Of a stretch of DNA of 64,000 bases, positions 24,990 through 33,842 are shown piece after piece. A program made the translations under genes and the position numbers. The notes beneath the pieces are model-generated. The model was not told the origin of the DNA. It saw only the letters and a program-made list of their open reading frames with translations, and searched no databases. Origin of the DNA: an uncultured Clostridia bacterium (lineage in GTDB: Bacteria; Bacillota; Clostridia; TANB77; CAG-508); NCBI GenBank assembly GCA_934149005.1, contig CAKPDN010000004.1, forward strand, positions 62,001 to 126,000. The letters run 5' to 3'. Position 1 is the stretch's first letter. Every line of letters begins with the position of its first letter.

Positions 24990-26252
24990 ATTTTAAAATC
25001 AAAAAAAGTTATATCAATAATAATTAGTTTTTTAATTCTAAATATATTTACAATATTTAATTCAGTACAAGCTGTAAAAATTAATACAGCCAATATTGTT
25101 TCAGGAGGAGATTGTGGTAGTTTATTAATATATAAAGGAATAGTTGTTAAAACATATTATGCACAATATTTACAAGATGGAATTAATTATCCAGCCTATT
25201 GCCTAGATAAAACAAAACAAGGTGTAAACAATCAAATAACATATTCAGTATCAGTACAAAATGCAATATCAGATGTGAAATTATGGAGAATAATTATAAA
25301 TGGATATCCATATAAAACAATAGAAGAATTAGGATGCAAAAGTAAAGAAGAAGCATACACCGCAACCAAACAGGCAATATATTGCTATATACATGGAAAT
25401 AACCAAAATGATTATACAGGGATAGGAGAAGCAGGAAATAGAACATTAAATGCACTAAAACAAATTTTAAGAAGTGTAGAAAACTGCTCAGAAACGCAAA
25501 TTTCAAATACAATAAAAATTATTAAAGAAAATAATTTCAAAGTAGATGAAATAGAAAAAGAATATGTATCAAAAACATATTCAATTACAGCAGGAACTAC
25601 AATATCAAACTATAAAGTAGAATTATCAAATGGTGATATGGAATTACCAGAAGGAATTAAAATTACAGACCTAAAAAATACCCCAAAAAAAGAATTTTCT
25701 CAAAATGAAAAATTCAAAATATTAATCCCTATAAAAAATCTTACAAAAGAATCAGATTTTAATATACAAATAAAGACCAAAATTAATAGTAAACCAGTTT
25801 TATATGGACAAGCCCCTAATAGTTCATATCAAGACTATGCATTAACTGCTGCAACATATGATGATGCAATTGGAAATACTCAAGACACATATTATAAAAA
25901 TGAAACAAAAATCAAAATAATTAAACAAGATAAAGAAACAAAAGAAAAACTAAAAGATGTAGAATTCAATATTTTAGATAGTGATAAAAATGTAATATAT
26001 TCTAATTTAAAAACAGATAAAAATGGAGAAATAGAAGTAAAAAATCTGATTCCAGGAAAATATTATATTCAAGAAATTAATGCTAAAGATGGGTATTTAC
26101 TAAGTGAAGAATTAATAAAAGTTGATATCTCATTTAATCAGGCATTAACAATTACTATAGATAATTTGTTTGAGAAAAAATCAACTATAGAAACTGAAGA
26201 AAAAGAAATTACAGAAACAGTTATAAAAAAATTACCTGTTACTGGAATGTAA
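24990..26252 (+). CDS. thioester/Cna-B surface protein, ATT start, truncated LPVTG
   Basis: The frame opens right after the sortase TAA with AAA ATT TTA AAA TCA; AAGGAGG at 24973-24979 is 10 bp before ATT 24990, and a clear signal peptide (VISIIISFLILNIFTIFNSVQA) follows. ATT is therefore the likely start; a GTG at 25275 would remove the signal peptide. The mature part has a thioester (TQXA-like) domain: Cys in YPAYCLDKTKQG and Gln in ATKQAIYCYI, with VKLWRIIINGYP between. A Cna-B/SpaA-type isopeptide domain follows (KIIKQDKETKEKLKDVEFN ... IPGKYYIQEI). It ends KKLPVTGM-stop, with no hydrophobic segment or charged tail after the sortase motif. Confidence 0.75.
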   Translation: MLKSKKVISIIISFLILNIFTIFNSVQAVKINTANIVSGGDCGSLLIYKGIVVKTYYAQYLQDGINYPAYCLDKTKQGVNNQITYSVSVQNAISDVKLWRIIINGYPYKTIEELGCKSKEEAYTATKQAIYCYIHGNNQNDYTGIGEAGNRTLNALKQILRSVENCSETQISNTIKIIKENNFKVDEIEKEYVSKTYSITAGTTISNYKVELSNGDMELPEGIKITDLKNTPKKEFSQNEKFKILIPIKNLTKESDFNIQIKTKINSKPVLYGQAPNSSYQDYALTAATYDDAIGNTQDTYYKNETKIKIIKQDKETKEKLKDVEFNILDSDKNVIYSNLKTDKNGEIEVKNLIPGKYYIQEINAKDGYLLSEELIKVDISFNQALTITIDNLFEKKSTIETEEKEITETVIKKLPVTGM

Positions 26253-26277
26253 AAATAAATCATATTCCATTTATTAT

Positions 26278-26320
26278 AAAAGCATATGACATATGTAAAA
26301 ATACATGTTATATGCTTTTA
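26278..26320 (+). terminator. intrinsic terminator
   Basis: AAAAGCATATGACATATGT pairs with ACATGTTATATGCTTTT around AAAAAT, after the surface-protein stop. Confidence 0.7.
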
Positions 26321-26431
26321 AATTATAAAAAATAAAGCGATATATAAGTTGCATAAATTATGTGAGTTGTGATAGAATATAAAAAAATAAATTGCAAAAA
26401 AGATGCATAACATACAAAAAGGAGAAAAAAT

Positions 26432-28150
26432 ATGAAAAAGAAAAATGTAATAATTTTAGTAATAATAATATTAATAATAGCACTGGCAGGATATTTTATA
26501 ACAAAAAAAATAGAACACGAAAACAAAAAATATGAAATAGAAACAATAACAGAATACAAATATTTTGTAGTAAAAGAAGAAAACAAATATGGAGTAATAG
26601 ACACAAAAGGAAATAAAATAATAGAAACAAAATATGAAGATGTAAAAATACCAAATCCAGAAAAGGCTATATTTGTATGCTATGAAACAGAAGGTACAAA
26701 AGTTTTAAATGATAATAATCAAGAAATACTTACAGAATATAAAAATATAGAACCTTTAAGACTAAAAAATGTATCAAGCGATTTGATGTATGAAAAAAGT
26801 GTATTAAAATATAGCCAAGATGGAAAATACGGTATAATAGACTTTAATGGAAAACGTATAACTAAGGCAATATATGATGAGATAGATACACTTCAGTTTA
26901 AAGAAGGAGAACTATTAGTAAAAAAAGAAGAAAAATATGGAATAATAAATATAAAAGGAACTACATTAGTAAAAACAAAATATGATAAAATTGAAACAGA
27001 CAAATTTTATGAAGAAGGAAATGAATATAAAAAATCAGGATACATAGTAAGTAAAACAACAGATGAAGGTTATAGGTATGGATATGTAAATGTAGAAGGA
27101 AAAGAAATAATTGAAACAAAATATAATGATTTATATAGAATAACAGAAATAAATAGTGAAGACATATATGTAATATGTGCAGAAAATGGAAAATATGGAT
27201 TAATAAAAAATAATAAGAAAATAATAGACAATGAATATCAATCTTTAACATATACAGAAAGCAATAATACTATAATAGCATTAAAAGGAAAAAAGTATGG
27301 AATATTATCAACTGAAGGAAAAGTAGTGGTACCACTTGAATATAAGCAAATAGATATAACAGGAGAATATATATATGCAACAAATGATGAAAATACTAAA
27401 ATATTTGATTCCAAAGGAAAAGAAACAAATATTAGTGAAAATGTAGCAATAATAAACATACCAGACACACAATATAAGTTATATATAGAAACAATAGAAG
27501 GAAAAACGAGATACAACATATATAAAAATGAAACTAAAATAACAGAAAATAATTATTCATATATTCAATACTTATATGACAATTACTTTATAGTAGCTAA
27601 TGAAAACGGAAAATTAGGGATTATAGATGAAAATGAAAAAAATAAAATAGCATTGAACTATAATTCAATACAAAAAATAGAAGATACAAATATGGTACAA
27701 GTATTAAATAGTAATACAAAAATTACAGAAATATATTCTAAAGAAATGAAAAAAATATGTGAATTAGATAATGCAACAGTAGAAAACAATAAAAACTATA
27801 TAAAAATATATAATGATAAAGAAATAAAATATGTATCAAAAGATGAAAAAGAAGTAAAAAATACAGAGATATTTACAAATAATAAGATATTTGCCAAAAA
27901 AGCAGGAAATAGATGGGGATTTGTAGATATTAATGGTAATAAGGTAGTCGATTACAAGTATGAACAAGTTACAGAAGTAAATAAATATGGATTTGCTGGA
28001 GTAAAACAAAATGGAAAATGGGGAGTTATAGATAATGAAGGAAAAATTATAAAAGAACCTCAATATGAATTGAATTATAGTGAACCATCATTTATTGGAG
28101 AATATTATCAAGTAATCTATGGAAATGGAGAAATTTATTATACAAAATAA
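26432..28150 (+). CDS. membrane-anchored WG-repeat protein
   Basis: The 572-residue protein has an N-terminal signal anchor (NVIILVIIILIIALAGYFI). About ten or more WG/KYG-type repeats follow, each with the pattern K-Y-G-x-I-D/N-x-x-G-x-x-I-x-x-x-Y-D/E: KYGVIDTKGNKIIETKYED, KYGIIDFNGKRITKAIYDE, RWGFVDINGNKVVDYKYEQ and KWGVIDNEGKIIKEPQYEL. WG-repeat proteins form beta-propeller-like solenoids; their roles are poorly known. AAAGGAGAAAAA precedes the ATG. It has its own terminator and seems monocistronic. Confidence 0.85.
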   Translation: MKKKNVIILVIIILIIALAGYFITKKIEHENKKYEIETITEYKYFVVKEENKYGVIDTKGNKIIETKYEDVKIPNPEKAIFVCYETEGTKVLNDNNQEILTEYKNIEPLRLKNVSSDLMYEKSVLKYSQDGKYGIIDFNGKRITKAIYDEIDTLQFKEGELLVKKEEKYGIINIKGTTLVKTKYDKIETDKFYEEGNEYKKSGYIVSKTTDEGYRYGYVNVEGKEIIETKYNDLYRITEINSEDIYVICAENGKYGLIKNNKKIIDNEYQSLTYTESNNTIIALKGKKYGILSTEGKVVVPLEYKQIDITGEYIYATNDENTKIFDSKGKETNISENVAIINIPDTQYKLYIETIEGKTRYNIYKNETKITENNYSYIQYLYDNYFIVANENGKLGIIDENEKNKIALNYNSIQKIEDTNMVQVLNSNTKITEIYSKEMKKICELDNATVENNKNYIKIYNDKEIKYVSKDEKEVKNTEIFTNNKIFAKKAGNRWGFVDINGNKVVDYKYEQVTEVNKYGFAGVKQNGKWGVIDNEGKIIKEPQYELNYSEPSFIGEYYQVIYGNGEIYYTK

Positions 28151-28156
28151 GAAAGA

Positions 28157-28195
28157 GAAAAAGGGGATTTTAAGGAATATCCCCTTTTACTTTTT
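28157..28195 (+). terminator. intrinsic terminator
   Basis: AAAAGGGGAT pairs with ATCCCCTTTT and is followed by ACTTTTT, seven bases after the WG-protein stop. Confidence 0.85.
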
Positions 28196-28266
28196 CCTCT
28201 CTCAGGTAACAAAAATAGGTTTAAAAACATAAAAAATAGTAAATACTTAACAAAGAGGTGATAGAT

Positions 28267-29124
28267 TTGAAACTTGGATTAGCTTTATCTGGTGGGGGAA
28301 TAAGAGGAATTGCACATGCTGGAGTGTTAAAAGCATTAGAAGAAAATAATATAAAAATAGATGTAATAGGAGGAACAAGCTCAGGAAGTATTATATCTAC
28401 ACTATATGCTATGGGATATTCACCATATTACATTTACATACTATTTAAAAAATATGCTAAAGACTTGTTTAATCAAAATTCTTTAACTACAATAACAAGT
28501 TTAGGAAATTTCATGGGGAATAAAAAAACAAGATTTTCAGGTTTTTATTCAGGAGAAGAAATAGAAAAAGCGTTCAATAATGTTGCCAAGAGAAAAGGAG
28601 TAGAAAAAGTATCAGATATAAAAATGCCAATAGTAATTCCAGCAGTTGATGTCCAAGATTCAAATGAATATATATTTACAAATAATATACCAGAAGTTAC
28701 AAAAAACAAAAGCAAATATATAACAGATATATCAATAGGAAAAGCAATAAGAGCAAGCAGTAGTTTTCCAGTAGCTTTTAATCCATGCATATATAAAAAC
28801 CACAAGTTTTTAGATGGAGGAATTTTAGATAATTTTCCAACTAAGGAAGTAAAAAAACAAGGAGTAGACAAAGTATTAACTGTCAACTTTATGGCAGATG
28901 AAATTAACGATAATAGTAATATAATGGATATAGTTATGAGGTCAATAGATATAATGGGGAATAAAGTATCAGAAGAAAACATAAAAAATAGTGATATGGT
29001 ATTAACAATAAAAACTGACAAAACGGGTCTACTAGAAGTGGAAAAATTAGATGATTGCTATAATTATGGTTACAGACAAACAATTAATAATTTAGATAAA
29101 ATAAAACAATTAATTAGCAACTAA
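28267..29124 (+). CDS. patatin-like phospholipase
   Basis: TTG 28267 is chosen because GAGGTGA at 28254-28260 is ideally spaced; a GTG at 28258 lies inside it. The 285-residue product has the patatin signatures: an oxyanion loop LSGGGIRGIAHAGVLKAL, the nucleophile elbow GGTSSGS (G-x-S-x-G), and the catalytic Asp in DGGILDN. These serine hydrolases act on phospholipids, and the short bacterial type (RssA/YlbK-like) is usually cytoplasmic. No membrane segment. It precedes a cysteine desulfurase on the same strand by about 70 bp, without obvious functional linkage. Confidence 0.9.
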   Translation: MKLGLALSGGGIRGIAHAGVLKALEENNIKIDVIGGTSSGSIISTLYAMGYSPYYIYILFKKYAKDLFNQNSLTTITSLGNFMGNKKTRFSGFYSGEEIEKAFNNVAKRKGVEKVSDIKMPIVIPAVDVQDSNEYIFTNNIPEVTKNKSKYITDISIGKAIRASSSFPVAFNPCIYKNHKFLDGGILDNFPTKEVKKQGVDKVLTVNFMADEINDNSNIMDIVMRSIDIMGNKVSEENIKNSDMVLTIKTDKTGLLEVEKLDDCYNYGYRQTINNLDKIKQLISN

Positions 29125-29191
29125 TACTATTATGATGAATATGATATAAAAAGAGATTATACTCATTAAACAAACAGAAAAGAGGAGGTTT

Positions 29192-30332
29192 ATGAAAATA
29201 AGATATTTTGATAATAGTGCTACAACAAGAGTTAAAGAAGAAGTTTTTAAGGAAATGGTTCCATATTTAAGTTTAGAATATGGAAATCCTTCATCAATTT
29301 ATAGTATTGGAAGAAGTGCAAAAAGAGCAATTGAAGAAGCAAGAAGAAGGGTAGCTTCATTAATTAATTGTAATCAAGAAGAAATATATTTCACAAGTTG
29401 CGGTTCTGAAAGTGATAATACTGCATTAAAAGGCATAGCTTATGCCAATAAAGATAAAGGAAGGCATATTATAACATCAAAAATAGAACATCCAGCAATA
29501 CTTCATAGCTGTCAAAATTTAGAAAAAAATGGATTTGATGTAACATATTTGGATGTTGATAAAGATGGATTTATAAATTTGGAAACACTAAAAAAATCTA
29601 TAAGAAAAGATACAATCTTAATAAGCATTATGTTTGCAAATAATGAAATTGGGACAATTGAACCAATAGAAAAAATAGCACAGATAGCACATAAAAATAA
29701 TATAATTTTTCATACAGATGCAGTACAGGCAGCACGGAAATATTCCTATAGATGTACAGAAAATGAATATAGATATGCTATCATTATCAGGACACAAAAT
29801 ATATGCCCCAAAAGGAGTAGGAGCATTATATGTTAGAAAAGGAATAGAATTTGAAAGATTTATAGATGGAGGACATCAAGAGAAAAATAAAAGATCAGGA
29901 ACAGAAAATGTACCAGAGATAGTAGCTTTAGGAAGAGCATCAAAAATTGCAAAAGAAAATTTAGAAAAATATCAAGTAAAACTAAAAAATTTAAGAGATC
30001 ATTTTTTGAATGAGATAAAAGAAAATATTTCTGGAATCCATATAAATGGAACAATGAAAGAAAGATTGCCAGGAAATATAAATATAAGTTTTGAAAACAT
30101 TGATTCAAGTGAACTACTATTTAAATTAGATGAATATGGAATTTGTGCATCAGGAGGATCAGCATGCTCTTCAGGAGATAATAACCCATCACATGTTTTA
30201 ACAGCAATTGGAGTTCCAAGTGAATTAGCAAAAGGAACCATACGTTTCACTTTTGGAGACTTTAATACAAAAGATGATGTAGATTATTTAGTAAAAGTTT
30301 TAACAAAACTAATAAAAGAAATGAGAAGATAA
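29192..30332 (+). CDS. cysteine desulfurase with CGG +1 shift
   Basis: A class V aminotransferase of 379 residues when joined. Residues 1-181 run DNSATTRV...SCGSESDN...IEHPA...FHTDAVQAA and reach an in-frame CGG at 29735-29737. Skipping C29735 continues as GNIPIDVQKMNIDMLSLSGH with the PLP lysine in SGHKIYAPKG, then GGHQEKNKRSGTENV and the catalytic cysteine loop GGSACSSGDNNPSH. The family consensus at the junction is A-G-x-I-P-I-D, so the restored glycine is a conserved residue. Everything else is intact. The enzyme would supply sulfur for Fe-S clusters or tRNA thiolation. Neighbouring IscU/ThiI genes are not seen, so a NifS, IscS or MnmA-partner role is open. Confidence 0.88.
29735..29737 (+). 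other. CGG +1 frameshift site 3 (GCA-CGG-A)
   Basis: In-frame CGG at codon 182 of the cysteine desulfurase; family homology resumes in +1 at GGA AAT ATT (Gly-Asn-Ile). Confidence 0.85.
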
Positions 30333-30346
30333 AAGTGTAATATCTC

Positions 30347-31929
30347 TCATTTCTTAATTGCGGCAATTGCACATTTAATTCCATCGACAGAAGCAGACAT
30401 TATGCCGACCAGCATACCCAGCACCTTCTCCACAAGGATAGATACCATTTATATTTGAAATAAAATTTTCATCTCTTAATATTTTAACAGGAGAAGAACT
30501 TCTAGTTTCCATACCAGTTAAAATACTATCAGGATTAGCGAATCCATGCAATTTAGTATCAAAATATTTAATACCATCTTTTAAAGTATTAGAAACATAT
30601 TTAGGCATAATATCATTTAAATTAGATAATGTAAAGCCAGGTTTATAAGAAGGATTAACACTGCCAATAAACTCGGATTTAACATTATTATCAAAATCTT
30701 CAAATCTTTGAACAGGTGCAAAATAATTTGAACCACCCAAAACAAAAGCTTTTTCTTCCAAAGTTTTTTGGAAATCAATCCCAGCCAAAGGGCTACTATT
30801 AGAAAAATCAGAAGGCATAATATTTACTAAAACAGCAGAATTTGCATTTTTGCCATTTCGAGAAAAATAACTCATACCGATTTGTAACAATAGTATTTTT
30901 ATCACTTGAAGAAGGCATTACAACACCACCAGGACACATACAAAAAGTATAACAAGAACGACCAGAAGAACTGTGATATGCCAATTTATAATCAGCAGGT
31001 GGTAATTTTAACTTTGTAATTGAACCATATTGGGATTTATTTATTTCACTTTGTAAATGTTCAATTCTAACACCAACTGAAAAATTTTTAGGTTCTAAAA
31101 ATAATCCTTTTTTATAAATTTTTTTAAAAGTATCTCTTGAGCTATGCCCAATTGCAAGAATAAGTACATTGCAGTTTATTAATTCAATAGAATTATTATC
31201 TAAATGCAAAACAGAAATTTTAGAGATATTGTTATTGACAGTTTCAAAATCTATAAATTTTGTATTAAATAAAAACTGCCCACCATTCAAAATAATATAT
31301 TCTCGTATATTCTTGATGATATTTATTAAATTATCAGTTCCAATATGAGGTTTTGTTAAATACATAATTTGCTCAGGAGCACCAAAATTTACAAATTCTT
31401 TTAAAACTTTTTTACAATAGGGAGAGTTAATTCCAGAAGTTAACTTACCATCTGAAAAAGTACCAGCACCACCTTCACCAAATTGAACATTAGAATTAAT
31501 GTTTAAAATACCAGAATTTGAAAATAAATCAACAGATTTTTTTCTATCTTCAACAGATTGGCCTTGTTCTATAATTATTGGTTTATATCCATTTTGAATA
31601 AATGTTAAAGCAGAAAATAGACCGCTAGGACCGGCTCCAACAATTACAGGATTAATAGATTTATTTAAATTAAATTCAACTTTTGGAAATTCAATTTCTG
31701 TTATTTTAGAAATATTTTTATGTTTTAAAAGTTTACTTTCATCTTTAATATTAATATCAAAAGAATATGAATAATGAACATCATTCTTTTTTCTCGCATC
31801 TACTGATTTTTTAGAAATAGACCATTTTAAAATCTCTTTTTTTGATAATTTATACTTTTTTAGTATTTTAGTTAAAATTTCTTCTCCAGAAATATCTTCA
31901 TAAATTTTTATATTATTAATTCTTATCAT
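30347..31929 (-). CDS. FAD-dependent dehydrogenase (COG2509-like), two CGG shifts
   Basis: Minus-strand ATG at 31927-31929. The protein starts MIRINNIKIYEDISGEEI, has a GxGxxG-type FAD site (VIVGAGPSGLFSAL), an FGEGGAGTFSDGKL loop and a GHSSRDTFKKIYKKGLFLE region typical of the large uncharacterised FAD-dependent dehydrogenases. Frame 1 reaches CGG at 30879-30877; skipping the C gives GMSYFSRNGKNANSA. The second frame meets CGG at 30407-30405 in GYAG-; skipping gives GIMSASVDGIKCAIAAIKK and a stop at 30347. The total is about 526 residues, the usual family length, and the restored GEGAGYAGGIMSAS closes the flavin-binding fold. It converges with the desulfurase with only 14 bp between stops. 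Confidence 0.85.
30405..30407 (-). other. CGG +1 frameshift site 4 (GGT-CGG-C)
   Basis: Minus-strand in-frame CGG in the FAD enzyme's C-terminal GYAGG motif; the +1 frame gives GGC ATA ATG and reaches the stop at 30347. Confidence 0.85.
30877..30879 (-). other. CGG +1 frameshift site 5 (AAT-CGG-T)
   Basis: Minus-strand in-frame CGG after VTN; the +1 frame gives GGT ATG AGT (Gly-Met-Ser) and continues the family sequence. Confidence 0.85.
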
Positions 31930-32069
31930 AAAAAACACTCCAAACAATTAATATTATATATTTTTTAAAAGGTAATGTAAAGAATAATTAGAAAATTTAC
32001 ATAAAACAAATGAAATATTACTATAATTTAAAACAAAAAACAGGAAGATTAAATAATGTTCTAATACAA

Positions 32070-32111
32070 CCCATATGCGAATACAATTAAACAAAAGTAT
32101 TCGTATGGGGG
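32070..32111 (+). promoter_or_regulatory. hairpin covering spoIIID ribosome-binding site
   Basis: CCCATATGCGAATAC at 32070-32084 can pair (with a 2-nt bulge) with GTATTCGTATGGGGG at 32097-32111. The right arm contains the only G-rich Shine-Dalgarno candidate before ATG 32121, so folding would hide it. Confidence 0.45.
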
Positions 32112-32120
32112 TTTGACTAT

Positions 32121-32384
32121 ATGAAAGGTATATCAATAGATGAGCGTGCAATAGAACTTGCACATTATATTATAGATTCGAAAGATACAGTAAGAGGAGC
32201 TGCAAAAAAATTTGGAATAAGTAAAAGTACAGTACATAAAGATGTTTCAGAAAGATTAAAAAAAATAAATCCTGTACTAGCCAAAGAAGTAAGGATAATA
32301 TTAGATGAAAACAAAGCAGAAAGACATATAAGAGGAGGGATGGCAACAAAATTAAAATACAGTTATTTAAAAAAAATGTCATAA
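32121..32384 (+). CDS. spoIIID: sporulation transcription factor SpoIIID
   Basis: The 87-residue protein carries SIDERAIELAHYIIDSKDTVRGAAKKFGISKSTVHKDVSERL, the SpoIIID helix-turn-helix, followed by a basic C-terminal tail (KAERHIRGGMATKLKYSYLKK). SpoIIID is the mother-cell regulator that follows sigma-E and switches genes before sigma-K in Bacillus and Clostridium. Length and sequence match the family. It is diagnostic of a spore-former. It is divergent from the FAD enzyme and precedes yabG. Confidence 0.95.
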   Translation: MKGISIDERAIELAHYIIDSKDTVRGAAKKFGISKSTVHKDVSERLKKINPVLAKEVRIILDENKAERHIRGGMATKLKYSYLKKMS

Positions 32385-32478
32385 TATAAAAATTATGTTA
32401 TGAATTATAGTTTAAAATTATCACTAGTTCAACAAAAAAAACATAAAATATAATAGCCTGAAATATGAGGTGATTTAT

Positions 32479-33316
32479 ATGAAAGAAATAAAAAAAGGGG
32501 ATATTGTAGCAAGAAAATCATATGGAAAAGATATTATATTTTATGTAAAAAGAATCATAAAAAAACCCAAAGGAGATGTAGCAATACTGTGTGGACTATT
32601 AGAGAGAATAGAAGCAGACAGTAAAATAGAAGACTTAGAAATAGTAGATAAAAAAACTATAAAAACAAATTTAGAAAAAGAAAAAAATAAAATTGAAGAA
32701 AAAATAGGAAAAAAAGAATCAAATTACCAAATTGGAATTATAGAAAGAGAAGACAGAAAAATACAACAAAAGATTGTTACAGGAAAAATATTACACTTAG
32801 ATGGAGATAGAAGGTATTCCCAAAAATCATATAATTACTACAAAAAATTAGGATTAAATGCAATAGTAAAAAATATTCCAGAATACAAACAACCAAAAGT
32901 AGTATATCAATTATTAAAAACATATACACCAGACATACTAGTGATTACAGGGCATGACCGGAATGATAAAAAGAGGAACAAATTATAATGACATATATAA
33001 TTACAGAAATTCAAGACACTTTATTAATACAGTAAAAGAAGCAAGGAAATATGATTTAGAAAACAATAAAAAAACAGTAATATTTGCAGGTGCATGTCAG
33101 AGTTATTTTGAAGCAATAATGTCAGCTGGTGCAAATTTTGCATCTTCACCGGCCAGAATTTTAATTGATTTTTTAGATCCATTAATAATTGCAGAAAAGG
33201 TTGCAACAACAGAGCAATATAGATATATAACTATAGATGAGATTGCAAAAGAACTAAGAAATGGAAAAAAGGGAGTAGGAGGAATAGGTGTAAATGGTAA
33301 AATGAGAACACTGTAA
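32479..33316 (+). CDS. yabG: sporulation peptidase YabG with CGG +1 shift
   Basis: ATG 32479 follows GAGGTG. Residues 1-160 (KKGDIVARKSYGKDIIFYVK ... KILHLDGDRRY ... DILVITGHD) end at an in-frame CGG at 32959-32961. Skipping C32959 continues GMIKRGTNYNDIYNYRNSRHFINTVKEAR, FAGACQSYFEAIMSAGANFAS and a C-terminal GKKGVGGIGVNGKMRT, all YabG signatures. The total of 278 residues is near the family length. YabG is a spore-coat protease; TGHDG around the junction is conserved. The veg gene follows, as in Bacillus subtilis. Confidence 0.9.
32959..32961 (+). other. CGG +1 frameshift site 6 (GAC-CGG-A)
   Basis: In-frame CGG at codon 161 of yabG; the +1 frame resumes at GGA ATG ATA (Gly-Met-Ile), completing the TGHDG motif. 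Confidence 0.85.
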
Positions 33317-33410
33317 TATAAATGTAATATAAATGTAATATATTCAAAATAAAATCTTGAAACATGTAAGAAATAAAGAAAACAAGGTACATTACAAAAA
33401 CAAATGTTTT

Positions 33411-33439
33411 TTGACAATTTTCGCTAAAAATGCTATAAT
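33411..33439 (+). promoter_or_regulatory. strong sigma-A promoter of veg
   Basis: TTGACA at 33411-33416, a 17-bp spacer and TATAAT at 33434-33439: consensus in both boxes. Veg promoters are among the strongest known in Bacillus. Confidence 0.85.
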
Positions 33440-33468
33440 CAAACCATCTTAAGGGAGTAGGTGATAGC

Positions 33469-33772
33469 ATGATTTGTAAAACAGATATATCAAATCTAAA
33501 AACTGACATCTTAGAGAAAGTGGGTCAAAAGATAATAGTAAAAGGTTCTCTTCGGAAGAAGCAAAACTTTTGAAAAAGAAGCAACATTAGAAAAAGCATA
33601 TCCTAATATTTTTGTAGTAAGATATGAAGAAAATAATAGAAATGTAACTTATAGTTATACAGATGTTTTAACAAGAACTGTTGAGGTGGATGTTTTTGAT
33701 GGAGAAGCATATAGTCCATTAATACCACCACAAGTTGAAATTAAGAAAAAGAAGGCAGAAGTTTTATTATAA
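33469..33772 (+). CDS. veg: Veg family protein with CGG +1 shift
   Basis: ATG 33469 follows AGGGAGTAGGTG. Codons 1-28 read to VKGSL and meet CGG at 33553-33555; in frame, the product would stop after four more residues. Skipping C33553 gives GRSKTFEKEATLEKAYPNIF and VTYSYTDVLTRTVEVDVFDG, the Veg family hallmark (KGSLGRSRTFEKE in relatives). The joined product is about 100 residues with a Lys-rich tail. Veg is a small abundant protein linked to biofilm or extracellular matrix control in Bacillus. The consensus promoter suggests high expression, so efficient decoding of the CGG site would be needed. Confidence 0.9.
33553..33555 (+). other. CGG +1 frameshift site 7 (CTT-CGG-A)
   Basis: In-frame CGG at codon 29 of veg. 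The +1 frame GGA AGA AGC restores the GSLGRS motif. Confidence 0.9.
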
Positions 33773-33773
33773 T

Positions 33774-33806
33774 AAAGTCTAGGTCATTTGACTTAGGCTT
33801 TTTATT
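33774..33806 (+). terminator. intrinsic terminator of veg
   Basis: AAAGTCTAGGTCA pairs with TGACTTAGGCTTT and is followed by TTTATT. Confidence 0.8.
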
Positions 33807-33842
33807 AATATTTTAAGTAGTATTTTTTCAATAAAAGTCATG

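Noticed and set aside
25275..26252. GTG 25275 as the start of the thioester protein
   Set aside because: It would drop the signal peptide and the thioester Cys; the frame is open upstream to ATT 24990 behind AAGGAGG.
29192..31929. Cysteine desulfurase and FAD enzyme as ordinary pseudogenes
   Set aside because: All breaks are the identical CGG event at glycine positions, with no other damage, and the same event occurs in mfd, veg and yabG.
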